A stretch of DNA of 7,875 nt, from NCBI GenBank assembly GCA_021805955.1, contig JAJZDO010000064.1:1-7875 (forward strand), given 5' to 3'. The DNA is from Acidobacteriota bacterium (GTDB lineage: Bacteria > Acidobacteriota > Terriglobia > Terriglobales > Acidobacteriaceae). Position 1 is the stretch's first letter, and each line of letters begins with the position of its first letter. A model generated the notes under the pieces. It had not been told where the DNA came from. It saw only the letters and a program-made list of their open reading frames with translations, and did no database searches. The position numbers and the translations under genes were made by a program. Below, in pieces: positions 1-6,789 of this stretch.

Positions 1-1
1 C

Positions 2-2062
2 GCAGTGGGCGGAGCATCCGTACTGGGCCGGGGAGCATCTTTCGCGATTCCTCCAGATCCCTATGCCCCCACGCCGAAGCTGGACGTGAAGCGCGTCCTG
101 ATCATGTTCAAATGTCATTTCGACGCTGGCTTTATCGACACCCAGAAGGCCGTCGTGGATTGGTATTTCTCCGACTATTTCCCGGATGCCATTCGCATTG
201 CCGCTGACATGCGCCGCACCGGTGGCCCCCGCTATGTGTGGACCACGGGTTCGTGGCTGCTGTACGAGTATCTGGAGCAGGCCTCCTCCGCCGACCGCCG
301 CCAAATGGAGCAGGCCATTGCCGCCGGCGACATCGCCTGGCACGCGATCCCCTTGAACTGGCAGACCGAGATGATGGACGCCTCGATGATTTCCGGCAGC
401 ATCGCTTTGTCGCAGTCCCTCGACCGCCGATTTGGACGCACCACCACCGGCGCCAAGATGACCGATGTACCCGGACACACGCGCGGTTTGATCGCTCCCA
501 TTGCCTCTCAAGGCGTCAAGTTTCTCGACATCGGCGTGAACGGCGCGAGCAAGCCTGCGGAAGTTCCTCCATTGTTTCTTTGGAAGGATACGCGCGGATC
601 GTCGCTTGTCGTCATGTATCACCTGGGCTACGGAGCCGTCACGCAGGTGCCGGGCACCGATCTCGCAATCGCCGTCGTAGTTGGAAACGACAACAGCGGT
701 CCCCACCCACCGAATGAAATTGTCGCCATCTATTCTGGGTTGGGCCACATGTTTCCGAACGCTGAGATTGTCGCCTGCGGTCTTACGGAAATCGCCAATG
801 CAGTCGAACCCTACCGCAATCAATTGCCGGTGGTCACGCAGGAAATCGGCGACACGTGGATCTATGGCGTCTCCAGCGATCCCCTGAAGGTCGCCCGGTA
901 TAGGGAAGTTGCCCGTCTTCGCCAGGCTTGGATTGCGCAGGGAAAATTCCGCTCCGGCGATGCGACCGACATCGCTTTGATGCGGAGCCTGATTCTGGAG
1001 CCGGAGCACACCTGGGGAACCGATACGAAAACCTGGCTCGACTACGACCACTACACGCCGCAAGCTCTGGAGAAAATGCTGGACACGAAGAATTACAAAG
1101 TTGTCGCGTTCAGTTGGGAAGAAAAACGCAAGGATCTCTTCGACGGAACTGCCGCGCTTCCCGCGCCGCTAGGCAGCCAGGCTGAGGAGGCGATTCGCAA
1201 TCTTGCAGCAACAGAACCGCGGATGCCGAGTGGTTCGGTCGTGGCTGCGGGCGAGGACATCGATACGCCGCATTTCATCCTTCAAGTGGATGCGAAGACG
1301 GGAGCGATTCATCGCTTGCGCAACAAGAAGTCCGGGCGTGAATGGGCCTCTCCCGATCATCCGCTGGCGTTGTTTTCCTATCAGACACTGTCGCAGAAGG
1401 ATTATTCCGACTACCGCGCGAAGTATCTGGTGATGCAGGCAAGTTGGGCGGAGAAAGATTTTGGCAAGCCCAACATCGAACGTTTCGGCGCGAAAAATCA
1501 GGACTGGCTGCCCTCCCTGGTCGAGCTGCGCGCGGAGAAGAATGCCGAAGGACATCGTCTCCTTGGGCGCCTGGAACTTCGCGACCCGGAAGCGGAGCAG
1601 TCGGGCCGCACCGCGTTTCCGAAGAAAATATATGTTGAATTGCTGCTTCCAGACGCGGAACCGGTTGTTCATCTCAATTTCTACTGTCTGCAAAAGCCCG
1701 CCACGCGCATGCCGGAATCGCTATGGCTTACCTTCGATCCAGTTGTCAGGAACCAACAAGGATGGATGCTGGAAAAATCCGGCGAACAGGTGTCGCCGTT
1801 CGACGTCGCCCGAGGCGGAGGCCGCCAGATGCACGCGGTTTCCAATCATTTCAGCTATACGGACAAGGATGGTTCTTTCACCGTGGAACCGTTGGACGCG
1901 CCTCTGATCGCCATGGGCAGCAAGTCTCCGCTGAATTTTTCCCAGGACCAGCCGGACCTTTCCAGCGGCATGCATTGCAATCTGTTCAACAACGCCTGGG
2001 GAACGAATTACATCATGTGGTACGGCGAAGATATGCGCTTCCGCTTTCTCTTGCGCGCCTGA
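2..2062 (+). CDS. DUF5054 protein with GH38-like glycoside hydrolase domain, exported (5' partial)
   Basis: This is a large secreted or periplasmic protein of the DUF5054 family, related to glycoside hydrolase family 38 (alpha-mannosidases). Residue numbers count the GTG at position 5 as residue 1. The N-terminal half carries a metal-binding HxD in KCHFDAGF (His38, Asp40), the likely nucleophile Asp154 in MTDVPGHTRG, and a further likely metal ligand His335 in PEHTWG. The GDTWIYG segment at about 282-288 is also typical of the family. The second half, from about residue 420, has few motifs and probably forms the beta-sandwich domains usual in GH38-like enzymes. The frame stays open to the left edge, and the first visible residues (AVGGASVLGRGASFA) look like the end of a signal peptide, perhaps Tat-type. 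The true start is therefore probably outside the window and the GTG at 5 is unlikely to be it. Exact sugar substrate is unknown; a role in breaking down glycans outside the cytoplasm is inferred. Confidence 0.8.
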   Translation, partial: AVGGASVLGRGASFAIPPDPYAPTPKLDVKRVLIMFKCHFDAGFIDTQKAVVDWYFSDYFPDAIRIAADMRRTGGPRYVWTTGSWLLYEYLEQASSADRRQMEQAIAAGDIAWHAIPLNWQTEMMDASMISGSIALSQSLDRRFGRTTTGAKMTDVPGHTRGLIAPIASQGVKFLDIGVNGASKPAEVPPLFLWKDTRGSSLVVMYHLGYGAVTQVPGTDLAIAVVVGNDNSGPHPPNEIVAIYSGLGHMFPNAEIVACGLTEIANAVEPYRNQLPVVTQEIGDTWIYGVSSDPLKVARYREVARLRQAWIAQGKFRSGDATDIALMRSLILEPEHTWGTDTKTWLDYDHYTPQALEKMLDTKNYKVVAFSWEEKRKDLFDGTAALPAPLGSQAEEAIRNLAATEPRMPSGSVVAAGEDIDTPHFILQVDAKTGAIHRLRNKKSGREWASPDHPLALFSYQTLSQKDYSDYRAKYLVMQASWAEKDFGKPNIERFGAKNQDWLPSLVELRAEKNAEGHRLLGRLELRDPEAEQSGRTAFPKKIYVELLLPDAEPVVHLNFYCLQKPATRMPESLWLTFDPVVRNQQGWMLEKSGEQVSPFDVARGGGRQMHAVSNHFSYTDKDGSFTVEPLDAPLIAMGSKSPLNFSQDQPDLSSGMHCNLFNNAWGTNYIMWYGEDMRFRFLLRA

Positions 2063-2090
2063 TGTTGACGGTTTCATGCGCGTGCACCGA

Positions 2091-2099
2091 TGGTATGCT
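2091..2099 (+). promoter_or_regulatory. Possible extended -10 promoter element for the restriction-modification genes
   Basis: TGGTATGCT fits an extended -10 box (TGn followed by a hexamer matching TATAAT at 4 of 6 positions). It lies in the 100-nt gap between the glycosidase-like gene and the preferred endonuclease start at 2163. No convincing -35 box sits at the right distance: TTGACG at 2065-2070 is 23 nt upstream, which is too far. Transcription from here would begin near 2106 and leave a leader of roughly 57 nt. This is a weak pattern match only. Confidence 0.2.
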
Positions 2100-2162
2100 C
2101 ACGAAACGGCGCGGAACAGAGAACGGTGGCAAAATAATGCAAGCTCTTTGCTAAATCAACTC

Positions 2163-3125
2163 ATGCCCATAAATGCCGATAAACCGCACCTATGGAAGGC
2201 GGATACCCGCGCACCGGTGGACCAGTTCAATCAATGGTTCATGAGGTTTGCGCCGAAGGCATACCGCGACACTAGGAAAACGACCATCGCGAATGTCGAG
2301 CAGGGTCTCGCGCTTACAAGCGATCTGACCAAGGTCACACCAAAGGCAATTAGAAATCATCCCGGTATTCTTCCGATGTTGCGTATGTCCACTTGCCCAC
2401 CGCTGGCGCGTGACAGACTGATTGGCCTCGCGGAATCTACCAAGAATTTTGTGGGACTGCTTGAACAGGGCAAGATTCCGTCGCAGCTTTCGCCGCAGCT
2501 ACTCGAAGAACACTTGGCCAAAATTACGCGCATCTTATCGAAGATGCTTGACGTTGATATCTTCCCATGGTTGGTGGGGCGTCGCAACCCTACCGATGAA
2601 GAGCGGTATCGCTCTTCGACCATCGTTGCGGATCGTCTATGCGGCGCATTGGCTGATCCGATTGTGAGAAATGCACAGGAGAAGCGCCAACTCAATCTCA
2701 TCCAGCAACATCTCAAAGACAAAGGCTACAAGCTGAAGGCACATTCCTCGTCCACTCCGCTGACACAGATGGAACCTGGAACGTTTGCATTTCGCCTCAA
2801 CGTGCTTGTAAAGCCTGCCAAGGCGAATGCCACTCTCGTCAGAATCCCCGTCGACGTCGTGATCCAGCCGTTACATGCCACTCTGCCACACCTTCCCCTG
2901 CTCATCGAAGCGAAGTCGGCCGGCGACTTCACCAACGTAAACAAGCGCCGGAAAGAGGAAGCAACCAAGATCAATCAACTCAAGGCCACGTTCGGCGACC
3001 AGGTTGTTTTTGTACTTTTCCTATGCGGGTATTTCGATGTAGCTTATCTCGGGTACGAGGCGGCTGAAGGCATAGACTGGGTATGGGAACACCGAATCGA
3101 GGACATGGACGAGCTCGGAATTTGA
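2163..3125 (+). CDS. XamI-family type II restriction endonuclease
   Basis: This is the nuclease half of a type II restriction-modification system; it would cut unmodified incoming DNA. The family reference, XamI, cuts at GTCGAC (same site as SalI). The 320-residue protein opens with the family-like INADKPHLWKAD segment and continues with WFMRFAPKAYRDTR and HPGILPMLRMSTCPPLARDRLIGLA. A PD-(D/E)xK-type catalytic site is plausible: Asp231 in IPVDVVIQP, then Glu249 and Lys251 in LLIEAKSAGD, followed by a predicted beta strand VVFVLFLCGYF. The frame is open upstream to an ATG at 2076, which would add 29 residues. I prefer the ATG at 2163 because family similarity as I recall it begins there, though neither start has a clear Shine-Dalgarno sequence. 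The methyltransferase follows 8 nt after the stop codon. Family call rests on recalled sequence patterns. Whether the recognition site is also GTCGAC is inference. Confidence 0.78.
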   Translation: MPINADKPHLWKADTRAPVDQFNQWFMRFAPKAYRDTRKTTIANVEQGLALTSDLTKVTPKAIRNHPGILPMLRMSTCPPLARDRLIGLAESTKNFVGLLEQGKIPSQLSPQLLEEHLAKITRILSKMLDVDIFPWLVGRRNPTDEERYRSSTIVADRLCGALADPIVRNAQEKRQLNLIQQHLKDKGYKLKAHSSSTPLTQMEPGTFAFRLNVLVKPAKANATLVRIPVDVVIQPLHATLPHLPLLIEAKSAGDFTNVNKRRKEEATKINQLKATFGDQVVFVLFLCGYFDVAYLGYEAAEGIDWVWEHRIEDMDELGI

Positions 3126-3128
3126 GGG
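3124..3128 (+). promoter_or_regulatory. Shine-Dalgarno sequence of the methyltransferase, overlapping the endonuclease stop
   Basis: GAGGG lies 5 nt before the ATG at 3134 and shares bases with the TGA stop of the endonuclease (3123-3125). This decides the methyltransferase start: the other in-frame ATG at 3083 lies inside the endonuclease gene, has no such site, and would add 17 residues unlike a methyltransferase N-terminus. The arrangement suggests translational coupling, with ribosomes finishing the endonuclease helping to start the methyltransferase. Confidence 0.55.
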
Positions 3129-3133
3129 TATTT

Positions 3134-4696
3134 ATGGAGACCGCTGAACCATATAGTGTTGAAGGGCACCGCCAACATGAACAAGTGCGTCTCGACGGAC
3201 TCAAGACTGCATCGGAGAGGAACAAGTCCGGCCAATTCGCAACGCCGCCGCCGCTCGCATTAAGCCTTTTGCGCTATGCGAGCAAATTGTTTGGCGATCG
3301 CCCAGTCCGCTTTCTAGATCCCGCTATTGGTACTGGATCGTTTTACTCAGCCTTGTCTGAAACCTTCCCGCCTGAGAACATTTACTCAGCGAACGGCATC
3401 GAGCTCGACCCACTATTTGCGAACGCGGCGATTGATTTATGGGCAAAGCACGGACTCCATATTCTCGAAGGAGACTTTACACGACAACCATTGCCTGATC
3501 GCCGTTTTAACCTCGTGGTTGCCAATCCCCCGTATGTCCGACACCACCACTTGCCTGGAAACGAGAAGGAGCGTCTCAGGGCGAGGTTGCTTCAGTCCTT
3601 GCACCTCGAAATCAGCGGTCTTGCCGGCCTCTATTGTTACTTCATGCTTCTCTGTCACGAATGGATGGAAGAGTATGGACTCGCGATCTGGCTGATCCCT
3701 TCGGAATTTATGGACGTAAATTACGGGGTTAAAGTGCGCCAGTATCTGACCGATCACGTGACGCTCCTACACATACATCGCTTTTATCCTGCCGATGCGC
3801 AGTTCACGGATGCGTTGGTGTCCTCCGCTGTAGTGGTTTTCCGCAGATCATCGCCCCTAGCCGAGCATAACGTCCGATTTTCCCTTGGGGGCTCGATTAA
3901 GCAGCCTGAAAATGAGGCACAAGTGCCCCTCCATACATTGCGCCAGTCACAAAAATGGACACAGTTTCCGGCAAACTTGGGCGTCATGAAAACGAATGAA
4001 CTCACTCTTGGCGACATCTTCACGATTAAGCGAGGCCTTGCGACAGGCTCAAACAGTTTCTTCATCCTCGGTCAGGCCGATATCGACAATTGGCAGATCC
4101 CGCGCCACTTCCTGAAATCCATTCTTCCCGGCCCGCGACACCTGAAGGCGGACATTATTGAGGCATTGGCAAGCGGAATGCCCGCAATACCTCAGCACCT
4201 CTTTTTGCTCGACTGCAATGAGCCCGAGGAGAAAATAAAGGAAAGCTGGTCGCGTTTTTATGGATACATCCAGATGGGCAAAGAACGGAAAATCCACGAA
4301 GCGTATCTCGCCAGTCGCCGCACACCATGGTATTCGCAGGAAAACCGCCCGTCCGCCCCATTTTTATGTACTTACATGGGCCGTTCTCGCAATGGAAAGC
4401 ATCCATTCCGTTTCATCTGGAATCGTTCTCAGGCTACTGCCCATAACGTATATCTAATGCTTTACCCGAAAGAGCCTCTGCGCGATTTGCTAAAAAAGCA
4501 TCCGGAGAAGACAGCCCATGTATTCGAGGCTTTACAGCAGATCAGTCCCGAACAATTCATCGCAGAAGGCCGCGTATATGGCGGTGGGTTGCACAAGGTG
4601 GAACCGAAGGAGCTTTCAAAGTTACCAGCGCAGATTCTGTGTGAGGGTATAGATCTCGAAATTTCCCCCGAGCGCCAACAACAGTTGTTCGTGTGA
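3134..4696 (+). CDS. N6-adenine DNA methyltransferase of the type II R-M system (gamma class, M.XamI-like)
   Basis: This is the protective partner of the endonuclease: it transfers a methyl group from S-adenosylmethionine to the N6 of adenine in the recognition site. The 520-residue protein has motifs in gamma-class order: motif X KSGQFATPPPLA (31-42), motif I FLDPAIGTGSF (60-70), acidic motif II IELDP (89-93), GDF of motif III (113-115), catalytic motif IV NPPY (131-134) and LAIWLIPSEFM (183-193). TDALVSSAVVVF (about 225-236) is probably motif VIII. After this a C-terminal half of about 290 residues is the likely target-recognition domain, with FTIKRGLATGSNSFFILG (296-313), a pattern seen in Eco57I/TaqI-like methylases. 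It appears intact. It shares a likely transcript with the endonuclease and ends 55 nt before the convergent phosphatase stop. Assignment as adenine methylase is strong; the exact site is inferred from the partner. Confidence 0.88.
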   Translation: METAEPYSVEGHRQHEQVRLDGLKTASERNKSGQFATPPPLALSLLRYASKLFGDRPVRFLDPAIGTGSFYSALSETFPPENIYSANGIELDPLFANAAIDLWAKHGLHILEGDFTRQPLPDRRFNLVVANPPYVRHHHLPGNEKERLRARLLQSLHLEISGLAGLYCYFMLLCHEWMEEYGLAIWLIPSEFMDVNYGVKVRQYLTDHVTLLHIHRFYPADAQFTDALVSSAVVVFRRSSPLAEHNVRFSLGGSIKQPENEAQVPLHTLRQSQKWTQFPANLGVMKTNELTLGDIFTIKRGLATGSNSFFILGQADIDNWQIPRHFLKSILPGPRHLKADIIEALASGMPAIPQHLFLLDCNEPEEKIKESWSRFYGYIQMGKERKIHEAYLASRRTPWYSQENRPSAPFLCTYMGRSRNGKHPFRFIWNRSQATAHNVYLMLYPKEPLRDLLKKHPEKTAHVFEALQQISPEQFIAEGRVYGGGLHKVEPKELSKLPAQILCEGIDLEISPERQQQLFV

Positions 4697-4710
4697 TGGG
4701 TTGGATCATT

Positions 4711-4740
4711 ACCGCACACCGAATCCATCGCCGATGCGGT
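4711..4740. terminator. Weak inverted repeat between convergent genes, possible terminator
   Basis: ACCGCA (4711-4716) and TGCGGT (4735-4740) form a perfect 6-bp inverted repeat in the 55-nt gap where the methyltransferase (ending 4696) and the phosphatase (ending 4752 on the other strand) converge. The loop is 18 nt and neither side is followed by a T-run, so it does not look like a standard intrinsic terminator. A smaller alternative hairpin, CATC/GATG at 4726-4736, overlaps it. Position is the main argument for a termination role. Confidence 0.2.
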
Positions 4741-4751
4741 CTCTTGAGTAC

Positions 4752-6710
4752 TTAACACTTCACCGGTTTCTTCGGGTCGATCACGCGCAGCGCGATCACG
4801 GTTTCGTCGTCGAAATGTTCCACCGGTCCCTGGAAGTCCGACACCGCCTTCAGGATATTGCTGACAATGGTAGCAGCCGAGCAGCGACGATGTTCTTCCA
4901 GAACCGCTGCCAGCCGTTCCATGTCGAACATTTCATCCTGATCGTTTTCCGCGTCGATCATGCCGTCGGAATAAAACACGATCATGTCGCCAGGCTGCGT
5001 AGACAAAGTGAATTCTTCATATTCGACATCGGGGAACATGCCCAGCGGAATGCCCGTGGCCTGGATCGGTTCCACGCCTTTGGCGCGGCAAAACAGCGGC
5101 TGACACCCGCCCGCATTTGCAACCTGCAATGTCTTGTCGTTGTCGTTCCAAATCGCGAACAGCAGTGTGACGTATTGCGCGTCGAGTTTTCTCTCCTGGA
5201 GTTGCTCGTTCAGCGCCGCCAGCATCTGCGCCGGGGAAGGCCGCTGGGCCGCCAGCGAACGCATGATGCCGCTGACCAGCGCCGCATACAGCGCCGCCGC
5301 AGCCGCCTTGCCGCTCACATCTCCCAGCACGATGGCGGTGCGCCCGTCGCCATAGTCCAGAAAATCGTACAAGTCGCCGCCAATCGTCCGTGCGGGCACA
5401 AATTGCGCCGCCAGTTCGGCATGGATGGGCACCGGCACGCTTTGCGGCATCAGGCGAAACTGCACCTTGCGCGCCATCGCCAGGTCTTCTTCCAGGCGCT
5501 GTTCTTCCTGCGCCAGGCGCTGATACAGGCCGGCATTTTCGAGCGCAATCGCCAGCTGCGAGGCCAAAGTGCTGACCGCATGGACATGGTCGTCGGTAAA
5601 AAAGTTCGGTCGCGTATGCTCCAGGTCCAGCACTCCCAGAACCTTGCCTTTGTAAATTAGCGGCACGGCCATTTCAGAGCGCGTTTCCGCGTGCACAAGA
5701 ATATACCGCGCATCGTGCCGCACATCTCCAACCGTAATCGTCTGACGGGTGCTGACCGCGGCGCCGATCAGTCCACGCTGGATCGGCACCGGCTCGGAAA
5801 ATGAACTGTCCGTTTTGCCGAATCGAATCGAGAAGCGATGGATCAGCATGTTACGCTTGTCATCCAGCATCCAGATGGCGAACATCTGGTAGGGAATCAC
5901 GCGCTGCAACAGCTTCCCAACCCTCTCCAGCAACTGCTCCGGATCCAGAATCGAGGTCAGTTCGCGGCTGATTTCATGCAGCAATTCCAGCGTCTGCGCT
6001 TGCCGCGAGATGCGCGTATACAGCCGCGCGTTCTCCACCGCAATGGCTACGCGAGAGGCCGTCAGTTGCAGCAGGTGCAAATGCTCCGGGCGAAAATAAT
6101 TGGTTTGCTCCGACTGAATATCGATGACGCCGATGACGCGGTTCTTGGTCACCAGCGGCACCGCCAGTTCCGAACGCACTTCGGAATTGGCGTCGATGTA
6201 GTTGGAAAGCACGCTCACATCGTTGATCAGCATCGCTTCCCGGCGTTCCGCCACCTGACCGACGACGCCCTCGCCCATTCGAATCCGCAGTCGCTCTATC
6301 TCCGGGGAGTGGCCGATCTGGAAACGTATGCGCAGTTCGTTGGTGCGGTCGTTCAACAGCAGAATCGCAAAGATGCGGTAGTCGATGACGGCGCGCACCA
6401 GGTCCGCCACGCGATGCAGCAGCGTTTGCAGATCCAGCGTGGTGTTCAGCGCGTCCGCAAGCCGGGTCAGGAAGTCGATCTGCAGGGAATCGATTCTGGG
6501 TTCGACGCGCGCCGGCTCGGCGGATACGGGGCGATAGTCGCCCTCAAACGCGTGAGGCTCAATAGCGGATTTCGGCTCGGCTATCTCCCTCGATACCACG
6601 GTCGACGCCTGCGCCAAGGGCTTTTGGTTCGCGGGCGCGTTCTCAGACGCAGCTCCTTGCGACTCTGGCGCGACGCTCTTGGACACGGATCTGCGTTTGT
6701 TGGAACTCAT
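4752..6710 (-). CDS. GAF-GAF-SpoIIE/RsbU-type PP2C serine phosphatase
   Basis: This is a 652-residue cytoplasmic signalling protein with no membrane segment. Residues 1-75 are rich in Ser, Ala, Pro and Glu and probably disordered. Two GAF sensor domains follow, at about 91-229 and 254-393. They are alike at their ends: SELAVPLVTKNRVIGVIDIQ (181-200) mirrors SEMAVPLIYKGKVLGVLDLE (345-364). A short helical linker (395-415) leads to the PP2C domain (about 410-645). Its metal-binding acidic residues are all visible: Asp446 in GGDLYD, Asp464 in GDVSGK, Asp582 in YSDGMIDAEN, and Asp634/635 in FDDETV. Enzymes of this type remove phosphate from Ser/Thr of anti-sigma-antagonist proteins, so ligand binding by the GAFs probably sets phosphatase activity. 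No STAS, anti-sigma kinase or sigma gene is adjacent, so the target is unknown. The start at 6710 lies inside a strong inverted repeat; the upstream AGCAGG, only 2 nt away, is a poor Shine-Dalgarno. Confidence 0.92.
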   Translation of the reverse strand: MSSNKRRSVSKSVAPESQGAASENAPANQKPLAQASTVVSREIAEPKSAIEPHAFEGDYRPVSAEPARVEPRIDSLQIDFLTRLADALNTTLDLQTLLHRVADLVRAVIDYRIFAILLLNDRTNELRIRFQIGHSPEIERLRIRMGEGVVGQVAERREAMLINDVSVLSNYIDANSEVRSELAVPLVTKNRVIGVIDIQSEQTNYFRPEHLHLLQLTASRVAIAVENARLYTRISRQAQTLELLHEISRELTSILDPEQLLERVGKLLQRVIPYQMFAIWMLDDKRNMLIHRFSIRFGKTDSSFSEPVPIQRGLIGAAVSTRQTITVGDVRHDARYILVHAETRSEMAVPLIYKGKVLGVLDLEHTRPNFFTDDHVHAVSTLASQLAIALENAGLYQRLAQEEQRLEEDLAMARKVQFRLMPQSVPVPIHAELAAQFVPARTIGGDLYDFLDYGDGRTAIVLGDVSGKAAAAALYAALVSGIMRSLAAQRPSPAQMLAALNEQLQERKLDAQYVTLLFAIWNDNDKTLQVANAGGCQPLFCRAKGVEPIQATGIPLGMFPDVEYEEFTLSTQPGDMIVFYSDGMIDAENDQDEMFDMERLAAVLEEHRRCSAATIVSNILKAVSDFQGPVEHFDDETVIALRVIDPKKPVKC

Positions 6711-6753
6711 GGCCTGCTCTTCAGCATAGCGCAGTGGGGCAGGATGAGTTCCA
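6701..6753 (-). promoter_or_regulatory. Inverted repeat that would enclose the phosphatase start codon in an RNA hairpin
   Basis: On the minus strand, TGGAACTCATCCTGC (6753-6739) can pair with GCAGG (6717-6713) and ATGAGTTCCA (6710-6701). The stem is 5 bp plus 10 bp, all perfect, interrupted only by a 2-nt CC bulge (6712-6711), with a 21-nt loop (6738-6718). The second arm begins with the ATG of the phosphatase gene, and the AGCAGG just upstream is also partly paired. In a transcript starting above 6753, for instance one running through from deoC, this would hide the translation start. The pairing is seen directly; the regulatory role is inferred. Confidence 0.5.
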
Positions 6754-6789
6754 CAGGATTTTCGCGGCTCAGAGCGTCGATTCCCGCGC

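Larger units (their letters stand above)
2163..4696 (+). other. Type II restriction-modification cassette (endonuclease + methyltransferase)
   Basis: Two tightly spaced plus-strand genes form a self-contained defence module, placed between a carbohydrate-enzyme gene and a convergent salvage/signalling run. Base composition differs from the neighbours in places: by hand count the line 4441-4500 has 25 G+C of 60 and 3661-3720 has 28 of 60, against 43 of 60 at 5281-5340 in the phosphatase gene and 32 of 60 at 1021-1080 in the glycosidase-like gene. These are single-line samples, not averages. No integrase, transposase or flanking direct repeat was found, so how it arrived is unknown. There is no small controller (C-protein) gene in or beside the cassette. 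Confidence 0.65.

Noticed and set aside
5..7. GTG as the start of the DUF5054 gene
   Set aside because: The frame is open to the edge, and the residues after it look like the middle or end of a signal peptide lacking its positively charged start.
2065..2070. TTGACG as a -35 promoter box for the restriction genes
   Set aside because: The only -10-like sequence, at 2094-2099, is 23 nt away, outside the usable 16-18 nt range.
3083..3133. ATG at 3083 as the methyltransferase start
   Set aside because: It lies within the endonuclease gene with no ribosome site, while the ATG at 3134 has GAGGG 5 nt upstream.
2063..4751. Direct repeats flanking the restriction-modification cassette
   Set aside because: The two edges (2063-2162 and 4697-4751) were compared by eye; only scattered matches such as CACCGA were found, too short to mean anything.
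4701..5660. Plus-strand open frame of 319 codons opposite the phosphatase gene
   Set aside because: Translation is rich in Arg, His and Gln with no recognisable motif. It is the mirror frame of a high-GC gene whose catalytic motifs are clear on the minus strand.
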